A stretch of 64,000 bases of DNA, taken from Candidatus Intricatilinea gracilis (GTDB lineage Bacteria; Pseudomonadota; Gammaproteobacteria; Burkholderiales; Burkholderiaceae_C). The notes beneath the pieces were generated by a model. The model was not told where the DNA came from and searched no databases. It saw only the letters and a program-made list of their open reading frames with translations. Both the position numbers and the translations under genes were made by a program. The stretch lies in NCBI GenBank assembly GCA_016702605.1, contig JADJDQ010000021.1, forward strand, positions 620,001 through 684,000. Direction: 5' to 3'. Positions 17,042 to 25,516 of this stretch are shown in pieces (position 1 is the stretch's first letter; every line of letters starts with the position of its first letter).

Positions 17042-18469
17042 TCAGCGTTCACTCAGGGCGTAGGCCTTGGCGCGCAGGATGGGCTTGAGAAGATACGACA
17101 ACACCGTCTTCTTGCCGGTGAGGATGCTCACCTCGGCGGTCATGCCCGGAATGATCGGCAACTGTTCGCCGAAGTTGGGCTTTTCGGTGCGCACCCGCAC
17201 CAGATAGAACGCGGTGCCACGTTCGTCCACCTGGGTATCCGGGCTGATGTTTTCGACCTGCGCATCGAGCCCGCCGTAGATCGCGAAATCGTAGGCCGTG
17301 AATTTGACGGTGGCGTCCTGACCCGGGTGGATGAAGGCGATGTCCTTCGGAGATACCTTGGCTTCGAGCACCAGTGCGTCGTCCAGCGGAACAATTTCGA
17401 CAATGTCCTTGCCCGGTTGCACCACACCGCCGACGGTATTGGCCAGCAAACGCTGCACCCGCCCGCGCACCGGAGATTTGACCTGCGCCTTGTCGACCCG
17501 GTCGGCCAGTGCCACCGCCCCTTCGTTCAGCGCATTGAGTTTGCCGAGCACGTCGGACAATTCCCGGCGCGCTTCGCTGCGAAACGACAGCTCGGTTTCC
17601 TGCATCTTGCGTTGTGCTTCGCCGATGCCGGCCTGCGTGCGCGCCATTTGTGCGCTCGATTGTTCGACGTCACCGCGGTAACGTGTCACGTCGCGCTCCA
17701 GCCGCAACACGTCGACTTCCGAAATCGCTCCGGTGGCCAGCAGCGGCCGGGTCTTGGCCAGTTCCTGCTGCGAGATCTGCAGGCCACGCCGGGCAGCCCG
17801 GTTGCGTGACGCCGCCTCGGTGTAATCCTGCTCGCGCTGGGTCAACTGCTGGCGGTTGATCGAGATGAGTGCATTCAGCTCCGAGACTCGCGAGACATAG
17901 AGATTGCGCTCCTCGTCGACGATACGTAGTTCTTCGGGGTCGTCGACCCGCGGCGCCGGCGGCGTGAAGGGTGTGTTTTCGGCCAGCGCCTTCAGGCGCG
18001 TTTGCTTGACGCGCATCGCAAACACCTGGGCCGCACTCTCGCGTACGCCCGACTGCGCACGGGTGTGGTCGATCTTGAGCAGCACCTCGCCGGCCTCGAC
18101 CTCTTCACCCTCACGCACCAGGATTTCGGACACCACGCCACCGTCGAGCGACTGCACCACCTGCAACTGGCGCGACGGGATCACCTTGCCGTCGCCGCGG
18201 GTGAACTCGTCGATGCGTGCGAAGGCAGCCCACAGGATGAGCGCCACCACCACCAGCACGGCGGCACGCACGATCTTTTGCGCTCGCGCGGTGCGATCAC
18301 GCGACATGATCTCGTCAGCCTCGATCTCGAAGTCGCGCATGCCCTCAGGCGCACGACCGTCGGCCACGGTCGACCCCATCAGGCGCTGGGTGAGCGGGTC
18401 GAGCAGGTGGCGCACACGTTCGAGCAGCGACAAGAGCGACTGTCCGGCGCGTATCAGCACGGTGTTCAT
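17042..18469 (-). CDS. lapC: HlyD-family membrane fusion protein (LapC-like)
   Basis: Periplasmic adaptor of the type I secretion system, bridging the LapB ATPase to LapE. The 475-residue protein has a cytoplasmic N-terminus, one membrane helix (VVVALILWAAFARI, about residues 75-90), a split lipoyl/barrel-sandwich domain (GKVIPSRQLQVVQSLDGGVV and later VKSPVRGRVQ), a long coiled-coil hairpin between them, and a beta-barrel C-terminus with FTAYDFAIYGGLDA, a hallmark of HlyD proteins. Its start lies 13 bp after the lapB stop, so the two are co-transcribed; the adhesin gene follows 230 bp downstream. Confidence 0.94.
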   Translation of the reverse strand: MNTVLIRAGQSLLSLLERVRHLLDPLTQRLMGSTVADGRAPEGMRDFEIEADEIMSRDRTARAQKIVRAAVLVVVALILWAAFARIDEFTRGDGKVIPSRQLQVVQSLDGGVVSEILVREGEEVEAGEVLLKIDHTRAQSGVRESAAQVFAMRVKQTRLKALAENTPFTPPAPRVDDPEELRIVDEERNLYVSRVSELNALISINRQQLTQREQDYTEAASRNRAARRGLQISQQELAKTRPLLATGAISEVDVLRLERDVTRYRGDVEQSSAQMARTQAGIGEAQRKMQETELSFRSEARRELSDVLGKLNALNEGAVALADRVDKAQVKSPVRGRVQRLLANTVGGVVQPGKDIVEIVPLDDALVLEAKVSPKDIAFIHPGQDATVKFTAYDFAIYGGLDAQVENISPDTQVDERGTAFYLVRVRTEKPNFGEQLPIIPGMTAEVSILTGKKTVLSYLLKPILRAKAYALSER

Positions 18470-18482
18470 GATGTGGCCCTGG

Positions 18483-20687
18483 TCATGCCGCGCGGGCGAT
18501 GCGGCCCGACTGAAGCGCTTCGAGGATGCGGTCGCGCGGCCCGTCGGCCACCACCCGGCCCTGGTCGATCACCACGATGCGGTCGACCAGGCTCAGCATC
18601 GAGGTGCGGTGGGTGACGAGCACGACGGTCTTGCCGGCTGCGAACTCGGTGATGCGCCGGGTGACGAGGGCTTCGGTCGAGAAGTCCATCGCACTGGTGG
18701 GTTCGTCGAGCAGCAGCAGCGGCGCGTTGTTGAGCACCGCGCGGGCGATGCCCACGCCCTGGCGCTGGCCACCCGAGAGCAACTCGCCACGTTCACCCAC
18801 CTGCATGTCGAAGCCGCGCGGATGGCGGTTGACGAACTCGATCAGCCCGGCGATCTCGGCCGCTGCCAGCACCGCCTGGTCGTCGGCATAGGGCAGGCCG
18901 AAGGCGATGTTGTCGCGCAGCGTGCCGTAGAACAGCGTCACGTCCTGCGACACATAACCCAGGTTGCGGCGCACGTCGGCCGGGTCGAGCTGGCGCAGGT
19001 CGATGCCGTCGAGCAATACCGCGCCGTCACTGGGTGCGTACAGACCGAGCATGAGTTTCTGGATCGTCGTCTTGCCCGAGCCGACGCGCCCGATCAGCGC
19101 CACCTTCTCTCCCGCCGGGATCCGCAGGCTGATGCCGTCCAGCGCCGGGTCCTCGCGGTTCGGGTAGCTGAACTTCACGTTGCGCAGCTCGATCTCGCCG
19201 CGCACCTCGCGCCGGTGGAGGAAGTTCTGGTCACCGTCGCGTTCGACCGGCTGGGCCATCACCTTGTCGAGCGATTCGAGCGCCGTGCGGGCGCCCTGGT
19301 ACTGCAGCAGCAGGCCCACGATCTGGCCGGCCGGCGCCAGCGCCCGCCCGCTCAGGGCGGTGCAGGCGATCAGGGCACCCATGGTGAGCTCGCGCTGCGA
19401 GATCAGCATCACACCAATCAACACGACGGACAGGTTGACCATCTGCGTCAGCCAGGCCGCGCCGTAGGTGGCGCCGCTGGACAGTGCCCGCATCTTTACC
19501 CCGGTCTGCGCCAGGTGCAGGTTGTTGCGCTCCCAGCGCGCCTGGATCACCCCCTCGGCGCCCTGGGTCTTGATGGTCTCGATGGCGCCCAGCGCCTCGA
19601 TGAGTGTGGCGTTGCGCTGTGCGCTGGCCTGGTAGGTGGTCTGCGCCAGCTCGTGCAGGCGGTGCTGCAGCACAAAACCCATCACCAGCACGATGACGAA
19701 ACACGCCACCACCGGCAACACCAGCCAGGGCGAGATCCAGCCGATCACGCCGATGAAGAGCAAGGCGAACGGCAGGTCGATCAGTGCCGTGACGGTGCTC
19801 GAGGCGATGAAGTCGCGCACCTGCTCGAAGCCGCGCAGGTTGGCGGCAAACGACCCCACCGATTGCGGACGTTTCTCGAGCCGCATGCCCAGCACCCGCT
19901 CCATCAGCGAGGCCGACAGCTGCACGTCGATGCGGGCACTCGCCTCGTCGACGAAGTGGCTGCGCAGCAAACGAATGTAGAGATCGGCGCCCAGCGCCAG
20001 CACCAGGCCCAGCGCCATGGCCCAGAGTGTCTCGACCGCGTGGTTGGGCACCACCCGGTCATACACGTTCATGGTGAAGATCGGGAAGGCCAGCGCAAAC
20101 AGGTTGATCAGCAACGCGGCCCAGAGCACGTCGCGATAGACACCGCGCTGGCTGGCAATGGCGCTCCAGAACCAGTGGCCCGAGCGGGTGGCGCGCACCT
20201 CGGGGGTGCGTTCGTCGAAGCGGAAATGCGGCCGAACGAACAGTGTCACGCCGGTGTAACGACGCGCCAGCGCGGCGCGCGGCATCACCACCGCGCCCTG
20301 GCCAGTCTGCGGCAGCAGCAGGCGGGCGTCACCTTCTTCGGTCCAGCCCAGCAACACGCAGGCCTCGTTGCCCTTGAGGATCAGGATGGCGGGCAGCGCA
20401 GCCGGGTCGATCCGGGTGGGCTTGATGCGCTGGACCTTGGCGAACATGCCGGCCCGTGAGGCCGCACGTTCGACCAGACCCAGCGTGAGCTGGCCGTCGG
20501 GCAGCGGCAGGCCGGCGCTGAGTGAGGCACGCGACACCGTCACACCGTTGAGCCGACAGACCTCGAGCAGGCAATCGAGAAGCGGGTCGGCGTTGATCAG
20601 GTCTTCGCGCAGGCGCACCGGGTCGGCCGGCCGTGCACCCAGCGGCGGATTGATCGGTGGCAGCGACGATGTCTGTGATTCGGTCAT
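18483..20687 (-). CDS. lapB: Type I secretion ABC transporter (LapB-like)
   Basis: Inner-membrane exporter ATPase that should drive secretion of the adhesin at 12.8-16.8 kb. Layout over 734 residues: an N-terminal C39-like domain (about 35-160) that lacks a recognisable catalytic cysteine motif and so should bind rather than cut substrate, six membrane helices (about 175-460), and a nucleotide-binding domain with Walker A GRVGSGKTT, signature LSGGQRQ, Walker B LLLLDEPTSAMD and the H-loop VLVTHRTS. It is first in the lapB-lapC pair. The length and order match LapB/HlyB-type transporters. Confidence 0.95.
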   Translation of the reverse strand: MTESQTSSLPPINPPLGARPADPVRLREDLINADPLLDCLLEVCRLNGVTVSRASLSAGLPLPDGQLTLGLVERAASRAGMFAKVQRIKPTRIDPAALPAILILKGNEACVLLGWTEEGDARLLLPQTGQGAVVMPRAALARRYTGVTLFVRPHFRFDERTPEVRATRSGHWFWSAIASQRGVYRDVLWAALLINLFALAFPIFTMNVYDRVVPNHAVETLWAMALGLVLALGADLYIRLLRSHFVDEASARIDVQLSASLMERVLGMRLEKRPQSVGSFAANLRGFEQVRDFIASSTVTALIDLPFALLFIGVIGWISPWLVLPVVACFVIVLVMGFVLQHRLHELAQTTYQASAQRNATLIEALGAIETIKTQGAEGVIQARWERNNLHLAQTGVKMRALSSGATYGAAWLTQMVNLSVVLIGVMLISQRELTMGALIACTALSGRALAPAGQIVGLLLQYQGARTALESLDKVMAQPVERDGDQNFLHRREVRGEIELRNVKFSYPNREDPALDGISLRIPAGEKVALIGRVGSGKTTIQKLMLGLYAPSDGAVLLDGIDLRQLDPADVRRNLGYVSQDVTLFYGTLRDNIAFGLPYADDQAVLAAAEIAGLIEFVNRHPRGFDMQVGERGELLSGGQRQGVGIARAVLNNAPLLLLDEPTSAMDFSTEALVTRRITEFAAGKTVVLVTHRTSMLSLVDRIVVIDQGRVVADGPRDRILEALQSGRIARAA

Positions 20688-20803
20688 GGCAAACGGTCAG
20701 GCTGCTCGGGGGTATGCAAGAGGTGGACAACAGGCATCCGGCGCGCGTGAGGCGCACACGCAGCTTCGGGACGAGGCAGCCGACCGCTCGCAGGCGCTGC
20801 GGC

Positions 20804-21349
20804 TCATTCGATGTCGGCGCAGTAGATGTCGTAGCGGTCGATGCGCCGGTCGGCAAAATATTGCCGCAGCGTGACCGCGCCGGTGCGAAACGCCAGTTCG
20901 TTCCAGGGCACCTCGGCCTCGCGGAACAGCCCGCATTCGATGGTTTCGGGCCCTGGGTCGAAGTTGGTGTCGAGCAGACGGGCGCGGTAGAACAGATGCA
21001 ACTGGCCGACCTTGCGCAGGTTGAGCACGGTGTACAGCGGCAACATCTCGACGTGGGCGCCCGCTTCCTCGATGGTTTCGCGCAGGGCACCGGCCGCCGT
21101 GGTTTCGCCCAGTTCCATGAAACCCGCCGGCAACGTCCACAGGCCGCGGCGCGGCTCGATGTTGCGCCGGCACAGCAGCACCTGGTCGCCCCAGACCGGC
21201 AGGGTGCCGACCACGTTGAGCGGGTTTTCGTAGTGGATCGTCGCGCAGCCCGGGCAGACCGCACGTTCGCGGTTGTCGTCCGCCGGCACGAGGTACTCGA
21301 CCGGCGTGCCACATTCGCGGCAATGCTTGATGCGACGGCTCAGATGCAT
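20804..21349 (-). CDS. Nudix hydrolase with N-terminal zinc ribbon
   Basis: Predicted pyrophosphohydrolase of the NudC/ADP-ribose-type Nudix group; the substrate is not determined by sequence. Residues 8-37 form a zinc ribbon with two cysteine pairs (HCRECG and CPGC). The Nudix box runs from GFMELGETTAAGALRETIEE into AGA and contains all canonical Gly, Glu and Arg positions. Length is 181 residues. It stands alone between lapB (same strand, 116 bp away) and maiA (divergent). The early start at 21349 is supported by the zinc ribbon, which would be lost with a later one. Confidence 0.85.
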   Translation of the reverse strand: MHLSRRIKHCRECGTPVEYLVPADDNRERAVCPGCATIHYENPLNVVGTLPVWGDQVLLCRRNIEPRRGLWTLPAGFMELGETTAAGALRETIEEAGAHVEMLPLYTVLNLRKVGQLHLFYRARLLDTNFDPGPETIECGLFREAEVPWNELAFRTGAVTLRQYFADRRIDRYDIYCADIE

Positions 21350-21534
21350 CCGGCCAGTTTAGCTTGTGCCCCCCGCCCGGCAGCCTTGAAAATCTCCGCG
21401 CAAATCGTGCCGAAATCGCGTGGCATGATCGTGATCACCCACGGTTCGGCCCTGGCGTCGGCCCGCCGATGGCTCCGTCGTTTGTGCCCTTGTCCGGCTT
21501 GCCTGCCGGCCTTTGCCTCCACTTGTCCCGCACC

Positions 21535-22188
21535 ATGCAGCTCTACAACTACTTTCGTTCGTCAGCCTCGTTTCGGGTGCGCATCGCGCTCGAACTCAAG
21601 GGCCTGAGCTACGACTACGTCGGTGTGCACCTGCAGCGAAACGAACAGCTCGACGCCGGCTACGCCCTGCGCAACCCGCTCAAGCTGGTGCCGCTGCTGG
21701 TCGACGGCGATCAGACGATCAGCCAGTCGCTGGCCATCATCGAATACCTCGACGAAACCCATCCCGAGCCGGCACTGCTGCCCACCGACCCGCTGGGCCG
21801 TGCGCGGGTGCGCTCGCTCGCGCTGGATATTGCCTGCGAGATCCACCCGCTCGACAACCTGCGCGTGTTGCGTTACCTCGTCAAGGATCTGGGTGTGAGC
21901 GACGACGCCAAGAACACCTGGTATCGCCACTGGGTCGACACGGGTCTGGCGGCGCTCGAAAAACGCCTGGCGCTCGATCTGGCCAGCGGTGTAAACGCCG
22001 GGCCGTTCTGCCACGGCGCCACGCCCACGCTGGCCGACTGCGTGCTGGTGCCGCAGATCTTCAATGCCCAGCGCTTCAACTGCTCGCTCACCGGCCTGCC
22101 CACCGTCATGGGGGTGTTCGACGCCTGCATGGCGCTGCCTGCTTTCCAGGCAGCTCAACCGTCCCGCTGTCCGGACAACGAGGCGTGA
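21535..22188 (+). CDS. maiA: Maleylacetoacetate isomerase (zeta-class GST)
   Basis: Glutathione-dependent isomerase converting maleylacetoacetate to fumarylacetoacetate in tyrosine/homogentisate breakdown (or maleylpyruvate in gentisate pathways). The protein opens MQLYNYFRSSASFRVRIALE, with the zeta-class SSxSxRVRIAL active-site motif, then NPLKLVPLL and the glutathione-binding SQSLAIIEYLDE. Length 217 residues is normal. ATG 21535 is chosen because residues upstream do not belong to the fold. No other homogentisate genes are nearby, so the exact substrate is open. Its TGA overlaps the GTG start of pgeF. Confidence 0.88.
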   Translation: MQLYNYFRSSASFRVRIALELKGLSYDYVGVHLQRNEQLDAGYALRNPLKLVPLLVDGDQTISQSLAIIEYLDETHPEPALLPTDPLGRARVRSLALDIACEIHPLDNLRVLRYLVKDLGVSDDAKNTWYRHWVDTGLAALEKRLALDLASGVNAGPFCHGATPTLADCVLVPQIFNAQRFNCSLTGLPTVMGVFDACMALPAFQAAQPSRCPDNEA

Positions 22189-23057
22189 GCGGCGCGGGGC
22201 GGCTGCCGTCGTCGTGGCTCAGGCCGCGCTTCAGTTCGCCGCGGGTCGGCGCGCTGATGACTACCCGTCACGGTGGTGTCAGTGCCCCGCCGTTCGACAG
22301 CATGAATCTGCGCCCCGCCATCGGCGACGTCGATGCGGCGGTGGTCATCAACCGCGCACGTCTGCACGGTGCGATCGGAGCACCCAGCGTGTTGCTGCAG
22401 CAGGTGCACGGCATCGGCTGCCTGCGCCTGTCTCACGATCTGGCGTCGCTTGGCGCGGATGCCCCTTGGCCGGTGGCCGACGCCAGCATCTGTACCGACG
22501 CCGGCCTGGCCTGTGAGGTGCAGGCGGCCGACTGTCTGCCGCTGCTGATGGCCGATCGGCACGGGCGCGGCGTGGCTGCTGCACATGCCGGTTGGCGCGG
22601 CCTGGCCGGTGGGGTGGTGCAGTCCACACTGGCGGCGTTGTGTGAGGCCATCGCGGCAGAGCCAGCCGACATCGAGGTGTGGCTGGGTGCCTGCATCGGG
22701 CCTGGGCGTTTCGAGGTGGGTGCCGATGTGTTGGCGGCGTTCGGTGCAGCGCCGGCCAGTTGTTTCGTGCCGACGGTCGGTGCCGTGGCGGCAGCGGGCT
22801 CGGTGGCTGGTGGCCTCGTGGCGGCGGCATCGGTCGAACCGCAGGACCAGGGATCCGGCGCAGCAGGCCATGCGAAATGGCTGGCCGACTTGCCGGCGCT
22901 CGCGCGCTGGACCTTGCGTCAAGCCGGTGTGTGTGAGGTGAGTGGCAACGACGGCTCGCCTGCGTGGTGCACCGTCGACAATTCAGACTTCTTTTCGCAT
23001 CGGCGCGACCGCGGCCGCACCGGGCGCATGGCTGCCTGCATCTGGCTCACGAACTGA
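22185..23057 (+). CDS. pgeF: Laccase-domain purine nucleosidase/peptidoglycan editing factor
   Basis: YfiH/DUF152-family metalloprotein. Family members act as purine nucleoside phosphorylase/adenosine deaminase-like enzymes and, in E. coli, remove L-Ser misincorporated in muropeptides. Conserved copper/zinc-type motifs are present: QVHG, CEVQAADCLPLL, AAAHAGWRGLAGG and LGACIGPGRFEVG. The start is inferred as GTG 22185, overlapping the maiA stop (GTGA), since the next upstream ATG lies inside maiA in another context. The 290-residue length is somewhat long because of an Ala/Gly/Val-rich insert around residues 195-225. The last 75 bp overlap the converging small membrane-protein gene. Confidence 0.85.
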   Translation: MSGAGRLPSSWLRPRFSSPRVGALMTTRHGGVSAPPFDSMNLRPAIGDVDAAVVINRARLHGAIGAPSVLLQQVHGIGCLRLSHDLASLGADAPWPVADASICTDAGLACEVQAADCLPLLMADRHGRGVAAAHAGWRGLAGGVVQSTLAALCEAIAAEPADIEVWLGACIGPGRFEVGADVLAAFGAAPASCFVPTVGAVAAAGSVAGGLVAAASVEPQDQGSGAAGHAKWLADLPALARWTLRQAGVCEVSGNDGSPAWCTVDNSDFFSHRRDRGRTGRMAACIWLTN

Positions 23058-23360
23058 TCGGCTGCCATTTGGTGCGGCGGCAGGTGGCGCTGGCACATCG
23101 GTGGCGTATGGAGTGATTGAGGCGCTGGCCGGAACATCGTCGGTGTTGATTGCCTGGGCCTGCGTGGTCGCGAGTTCGGCTTTCAGCCGCGCCTTCTTGC
23201 GCAGCGGCGTGGCCATCAGATACATCAGCAGGCCAACTGGCGCGAGCCCGTACAACACGAAGGTGACCAAGGCGCCGAGTGCCCCGCCGTTGGGGTGAAC
23301 GAGCTCGGCCAGCGCCATCATCAAGGCGACATACAACCAGCCGACTGCAACCAGGACCAT
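22983..23360 (-). CDS. Small membrane protein, function unknown
   Basis: A 125-residue product starting MVLVAVGWLYVALMMALAEL with two predicted membrane helices (about residues 2-18 and 25-48), then a basic KKARLKAE segment and an Ala/Pro-rich, probably disordered cytoplasmic tail. The arrangement resembles unannotated small membrane proteins found next to phaC in Burkholderiales, but I cannot assign a function. ATG 23360 has a purine-rich ribosome site (ggaaagaa). It converges on pgeF and overlaps its end by 75 bp antisense; its 5' end faces phaC. Confidence 0.7.
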   Translation of the reverse strand: MVLVAVGWLYVALMMALAELVHPNGGALGALVTFVLYGLAPVGLLMYLMATPLRKKARLKAELATTQAQAINTDDVPASASITPYATDVPAPPAAAPNGSRSVREPDAGSHAPGAAAVAPMRKEV

Positions 23361-23375
23361 GAGAATTCTTTCCAA

Positions 23376-23404
23376 TTGACTTGCTGAACAAGAGGCGATA
23401 TCGG
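23376..23404 (+). promoter_or_regulatory. Candidate sigma-70 promoter for phaC
   Basis: TTGACT and TATCGG separated by 17 bases, 170 bp upstream of phaC on the plus strand. The -35 box is good and the -10 box only fair. It overlaps the leader of the divergent small membrane-protein gene. Confidence 0.3.
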
Positions 23405-23573
23405 CCGCCCTTGTCAACGGTGTGGGGGCCTCGCCTCAACAGTTTCGTGCAAGGAGTGACCGCCATAATGCCGCGCATTGCGAGCGCTTGCAGTATGCGT
23501 GCGCTGTCCGGCCGAGTCGGCACCACACAGGGTCGACAAAGGCATGCCGAGTCCCGATCCACGGAGGAGACGA

Positions 23574-25385
23574 ATGACCCAACCCCAGCAGGGCAAGCCG
23601 GCCACCAGCGCCATGCCATCGATGGAACAAGCCCTGCGTGGCGCCTGGACATTGCCCGCGTCGCCCGAGTTGGCCAAGGCTCTGGCGCAGATCGGTGCGC
23701 CGATGCCGCCGCAACTCAGCCAGCTGGGTGACCATGTGCGCTCGATGAGCGCGAGCATGGGCGAGACCCTGCAGTCGTTCGCCAACCTGAAGCTGCCGGC
23801 CGACCAGCTGGCCAAGCTGCAAGCCGACTACCTGCGTGAAGCCGGCGAGTTGTGGAACCAGACCCTGGGCGCCAAGCCGGGCGAAACACCCGAGCCGCCC
23901 AAGCTGGGCGATCGCCGCTTTGCCTCGCAGGAATGGACGGCCACGCCGATGTCGGCCTATGTGGCGGCGAGTTATCTGCTCAATGCCCGCACCATGATGC
24001 AACTGGCCGACGCCGTGCAGGGTGATGCCAAGACGCGCCAGCGTGTGCGCTTTGCGGTGCAGCAGTGGATCGATGCTTCGGCACCGTCCAACTACCTGGC
24101 GCTCAACCCCGAGGCGCAGAAGAAGGCCCTGGACACCAAGGGTGAAAGCATCTCGCAGGGCATGCAGATGCTGCTGCATGACCTGAAGCAGGGCCATGTG
24201 TCGCAGACCGACGAGACCGTGTTCGAGGTGGGCCGCAATGTGGCGACCACCGAAGGCAACGTGGTCTACGAGAACGAGTTCATCCAGCTGATCGAATACA
24301 AGCCGCTGTCGGCCAAGGTGTACGAGCGCCCGATGTTGTTCGTGCCGCCGTGCATCAACAAGTTCTACATCATGGACTTGCAGCCGGACAACTCGCTCAT
24401 TCGTTACACGGTCGAGCAGGGCCACCGCGTCTTCGTGGTGAGCTGGCGCAACCCCGACGACTCGATGGTCGACAAGGGCTGGGACGACTACATCGAACAC
24501 GGCCCGCTCGCCGCCATCAAGGTGGTGCAGGAGATCACCGGCTTCGACGAGATCAACACGCTGGGCTTCTGCGTGGGCGGCACCATCCTGGCCACCGCGC
24601 TGGCGGTGCTGGCCGCACGTGGTGAACAGCCGGCGCATTCGGTCACCTTGCTGACCACGCTGATCGACTTTGCCGACACCGGCATCCTCGACATCTTCAT
24701 CGACGAAGCCGCCGTGCAGTTGCGCGAGATGACACTCGGCCCGGATGCACCGCAGGGCCCCGGCATGCTCAAGGGCTCGGAGCTGGCGACCACCTTCAGC
24801 TTCCTGCGCCCGAATGATCTGGTGTGGAACTACGTGGTCGGCAACTACCTCAAGGGTGAAGCGCCGCCGCCGTTCGACCTGCTGTACTGGAACGGCGATT
24901 CGACCAATCTGCCCGGCCCGATGTACTGCTGGTACCTGCGCCATACCTATCTGCAAAACGAGCTCAAGCAGCCCGGCAAGCTCACGGTGTGTGGCGAGAA
25001 GGTCGACCTCACGGCCATCAAGGCCCCCATCTACATCTACGCCTCGCGCGAAGACCACATCGTGCCGTGGACCGCAGCACATGCCACGACCAAGGTGTTC
25101 AAGGGTGACCGGCGCTTCGTGCTCGGTGCTTCGGGCCACATCGCCGGCGTGATCAACCCGGCCAGCAAGAACAAGCGCAACTACTGGGTGAACAACAAGC
25201 TCACCGCCACGCCGCAGGAGTGGTTCGACGGCGCCGAAAGCAAGCCCGGCAGCTGGTGGAACGACTGGACCGCCTGGCTCGCACCGCAGGGCGGCAAACA
25301 GGTGACCGCACCCAAGACCCCGGGCAGCCGCAAGTACAAGGCGATCGAGCCGGCGCCTGGCCGCTACGTGCGCGCCAAGGCCTGA
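23574..25385 (+). CDS. phaC: Class I poly(3-hydroxyalkanoate) synthase
   Basis: Polymerises (R)-3-hydroxybutyryl-CoA into polyhydroxybutyrate at the granule surface. The 603-residue length and single-subunit form match class I synthases. Catalytic elements: lipase-like box GFCVGGT with nucleophile Cys333, Asp in YASREDHIVPW and His in GASGHIAGVINP. The N-terminal quarter is the variable granule/dimer domain (LKLPADQLAKLQADYLREAG). ATG 23574 follows a strong ggaggaga ribosome site. It heads the phaC-phaA-phaB cluster. Confidence 0.97.
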   Translation: MTQPQQGKPATSAMPSMEQALRGAWTLPASPELAKALAQIGAPMPPQLSQLGDHVRSMSASMGETLQSFANLKLPADQLAKLQADYLREAGELWNQTLGAKPGETPEPPKLGDRRFASQEWTATPMSAYVAASYLLNARTMMQLADAVQGDAKTRQRVRFAVQQWIDASAPSNYLALNPEAQKKALDTKGESISQGMQMLLHDLKQGHVSQTDETVFEVGRNVATTEGNVVYENEFIQLIEYKPLSAKVYERPMLFVPPCINKFYIMDLQPDNSLIRYTVEQGHRVFVVSWRNPDDSMVDKGWDDYIEHGPLAAIKVVQEITGFDEINTLGFCVGGTILATALAVLAARGEQPAHSVTLLTTLIDFADTGILDIFIDEAAVQLREMTLGPDAPQGPGMLKGSELATTFSFLRPNDLVWNYVVGNYLKGEAPPPFDLLYWNGDSTNLPGPMYCWYLRHTYLQNELKQPGKLTVCGEKVDLTAIKAPIYIYASREDHIVPWTAAHATTKVFKGDRRFVLGASGHIAGVINPASKNKRNYWVNNKLTATPQEWFDGAESKPGSWWNDWTAWLAPQGGKQVTAPKTPGSRKYKAIEPAPGRYVRAKA

Positions 25386-25429
25386 AAACTTGGACCACAA
25401 TGACCGCCTGACGTTGGGCTGACAGTATT

Positions 25430-25449
25430 GCCAGGCCCTTCGGCCTGGC
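25430..25449 (+). other. Stem-loop between phaC and phaA
   Basis: Perfect 8-bp inverted repeat gccaggcc / ggcctggc with a CTTC tetraloop in the 131-bp phaC-phaA gap. No T run follows, so it is more likely an mRNA stability or processing element than a terminator. Confidence 0.5.
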
Positions 25450-25516
25450 GGGGCCTGCGGCAGCGACCTGACGCTTGCGCCCATCGGCCCGACGTGGTTC
25501 GACATGGAGTGATGAG

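Noticed and set aside
14139..17063. Very long plus-strand open frame (974 codons) across the adhesin gene.
   Set aside because: It is the antisense shadow of the adhesin, caused by high GC; the translation is Gly/Arg/Val-rich with no domain.
17904..20459. Long plus-strand open frame across lapC and lapB.
   Set aside because: Antisense shadow; His/Gln/Arg-rich translation and no ribosome site.
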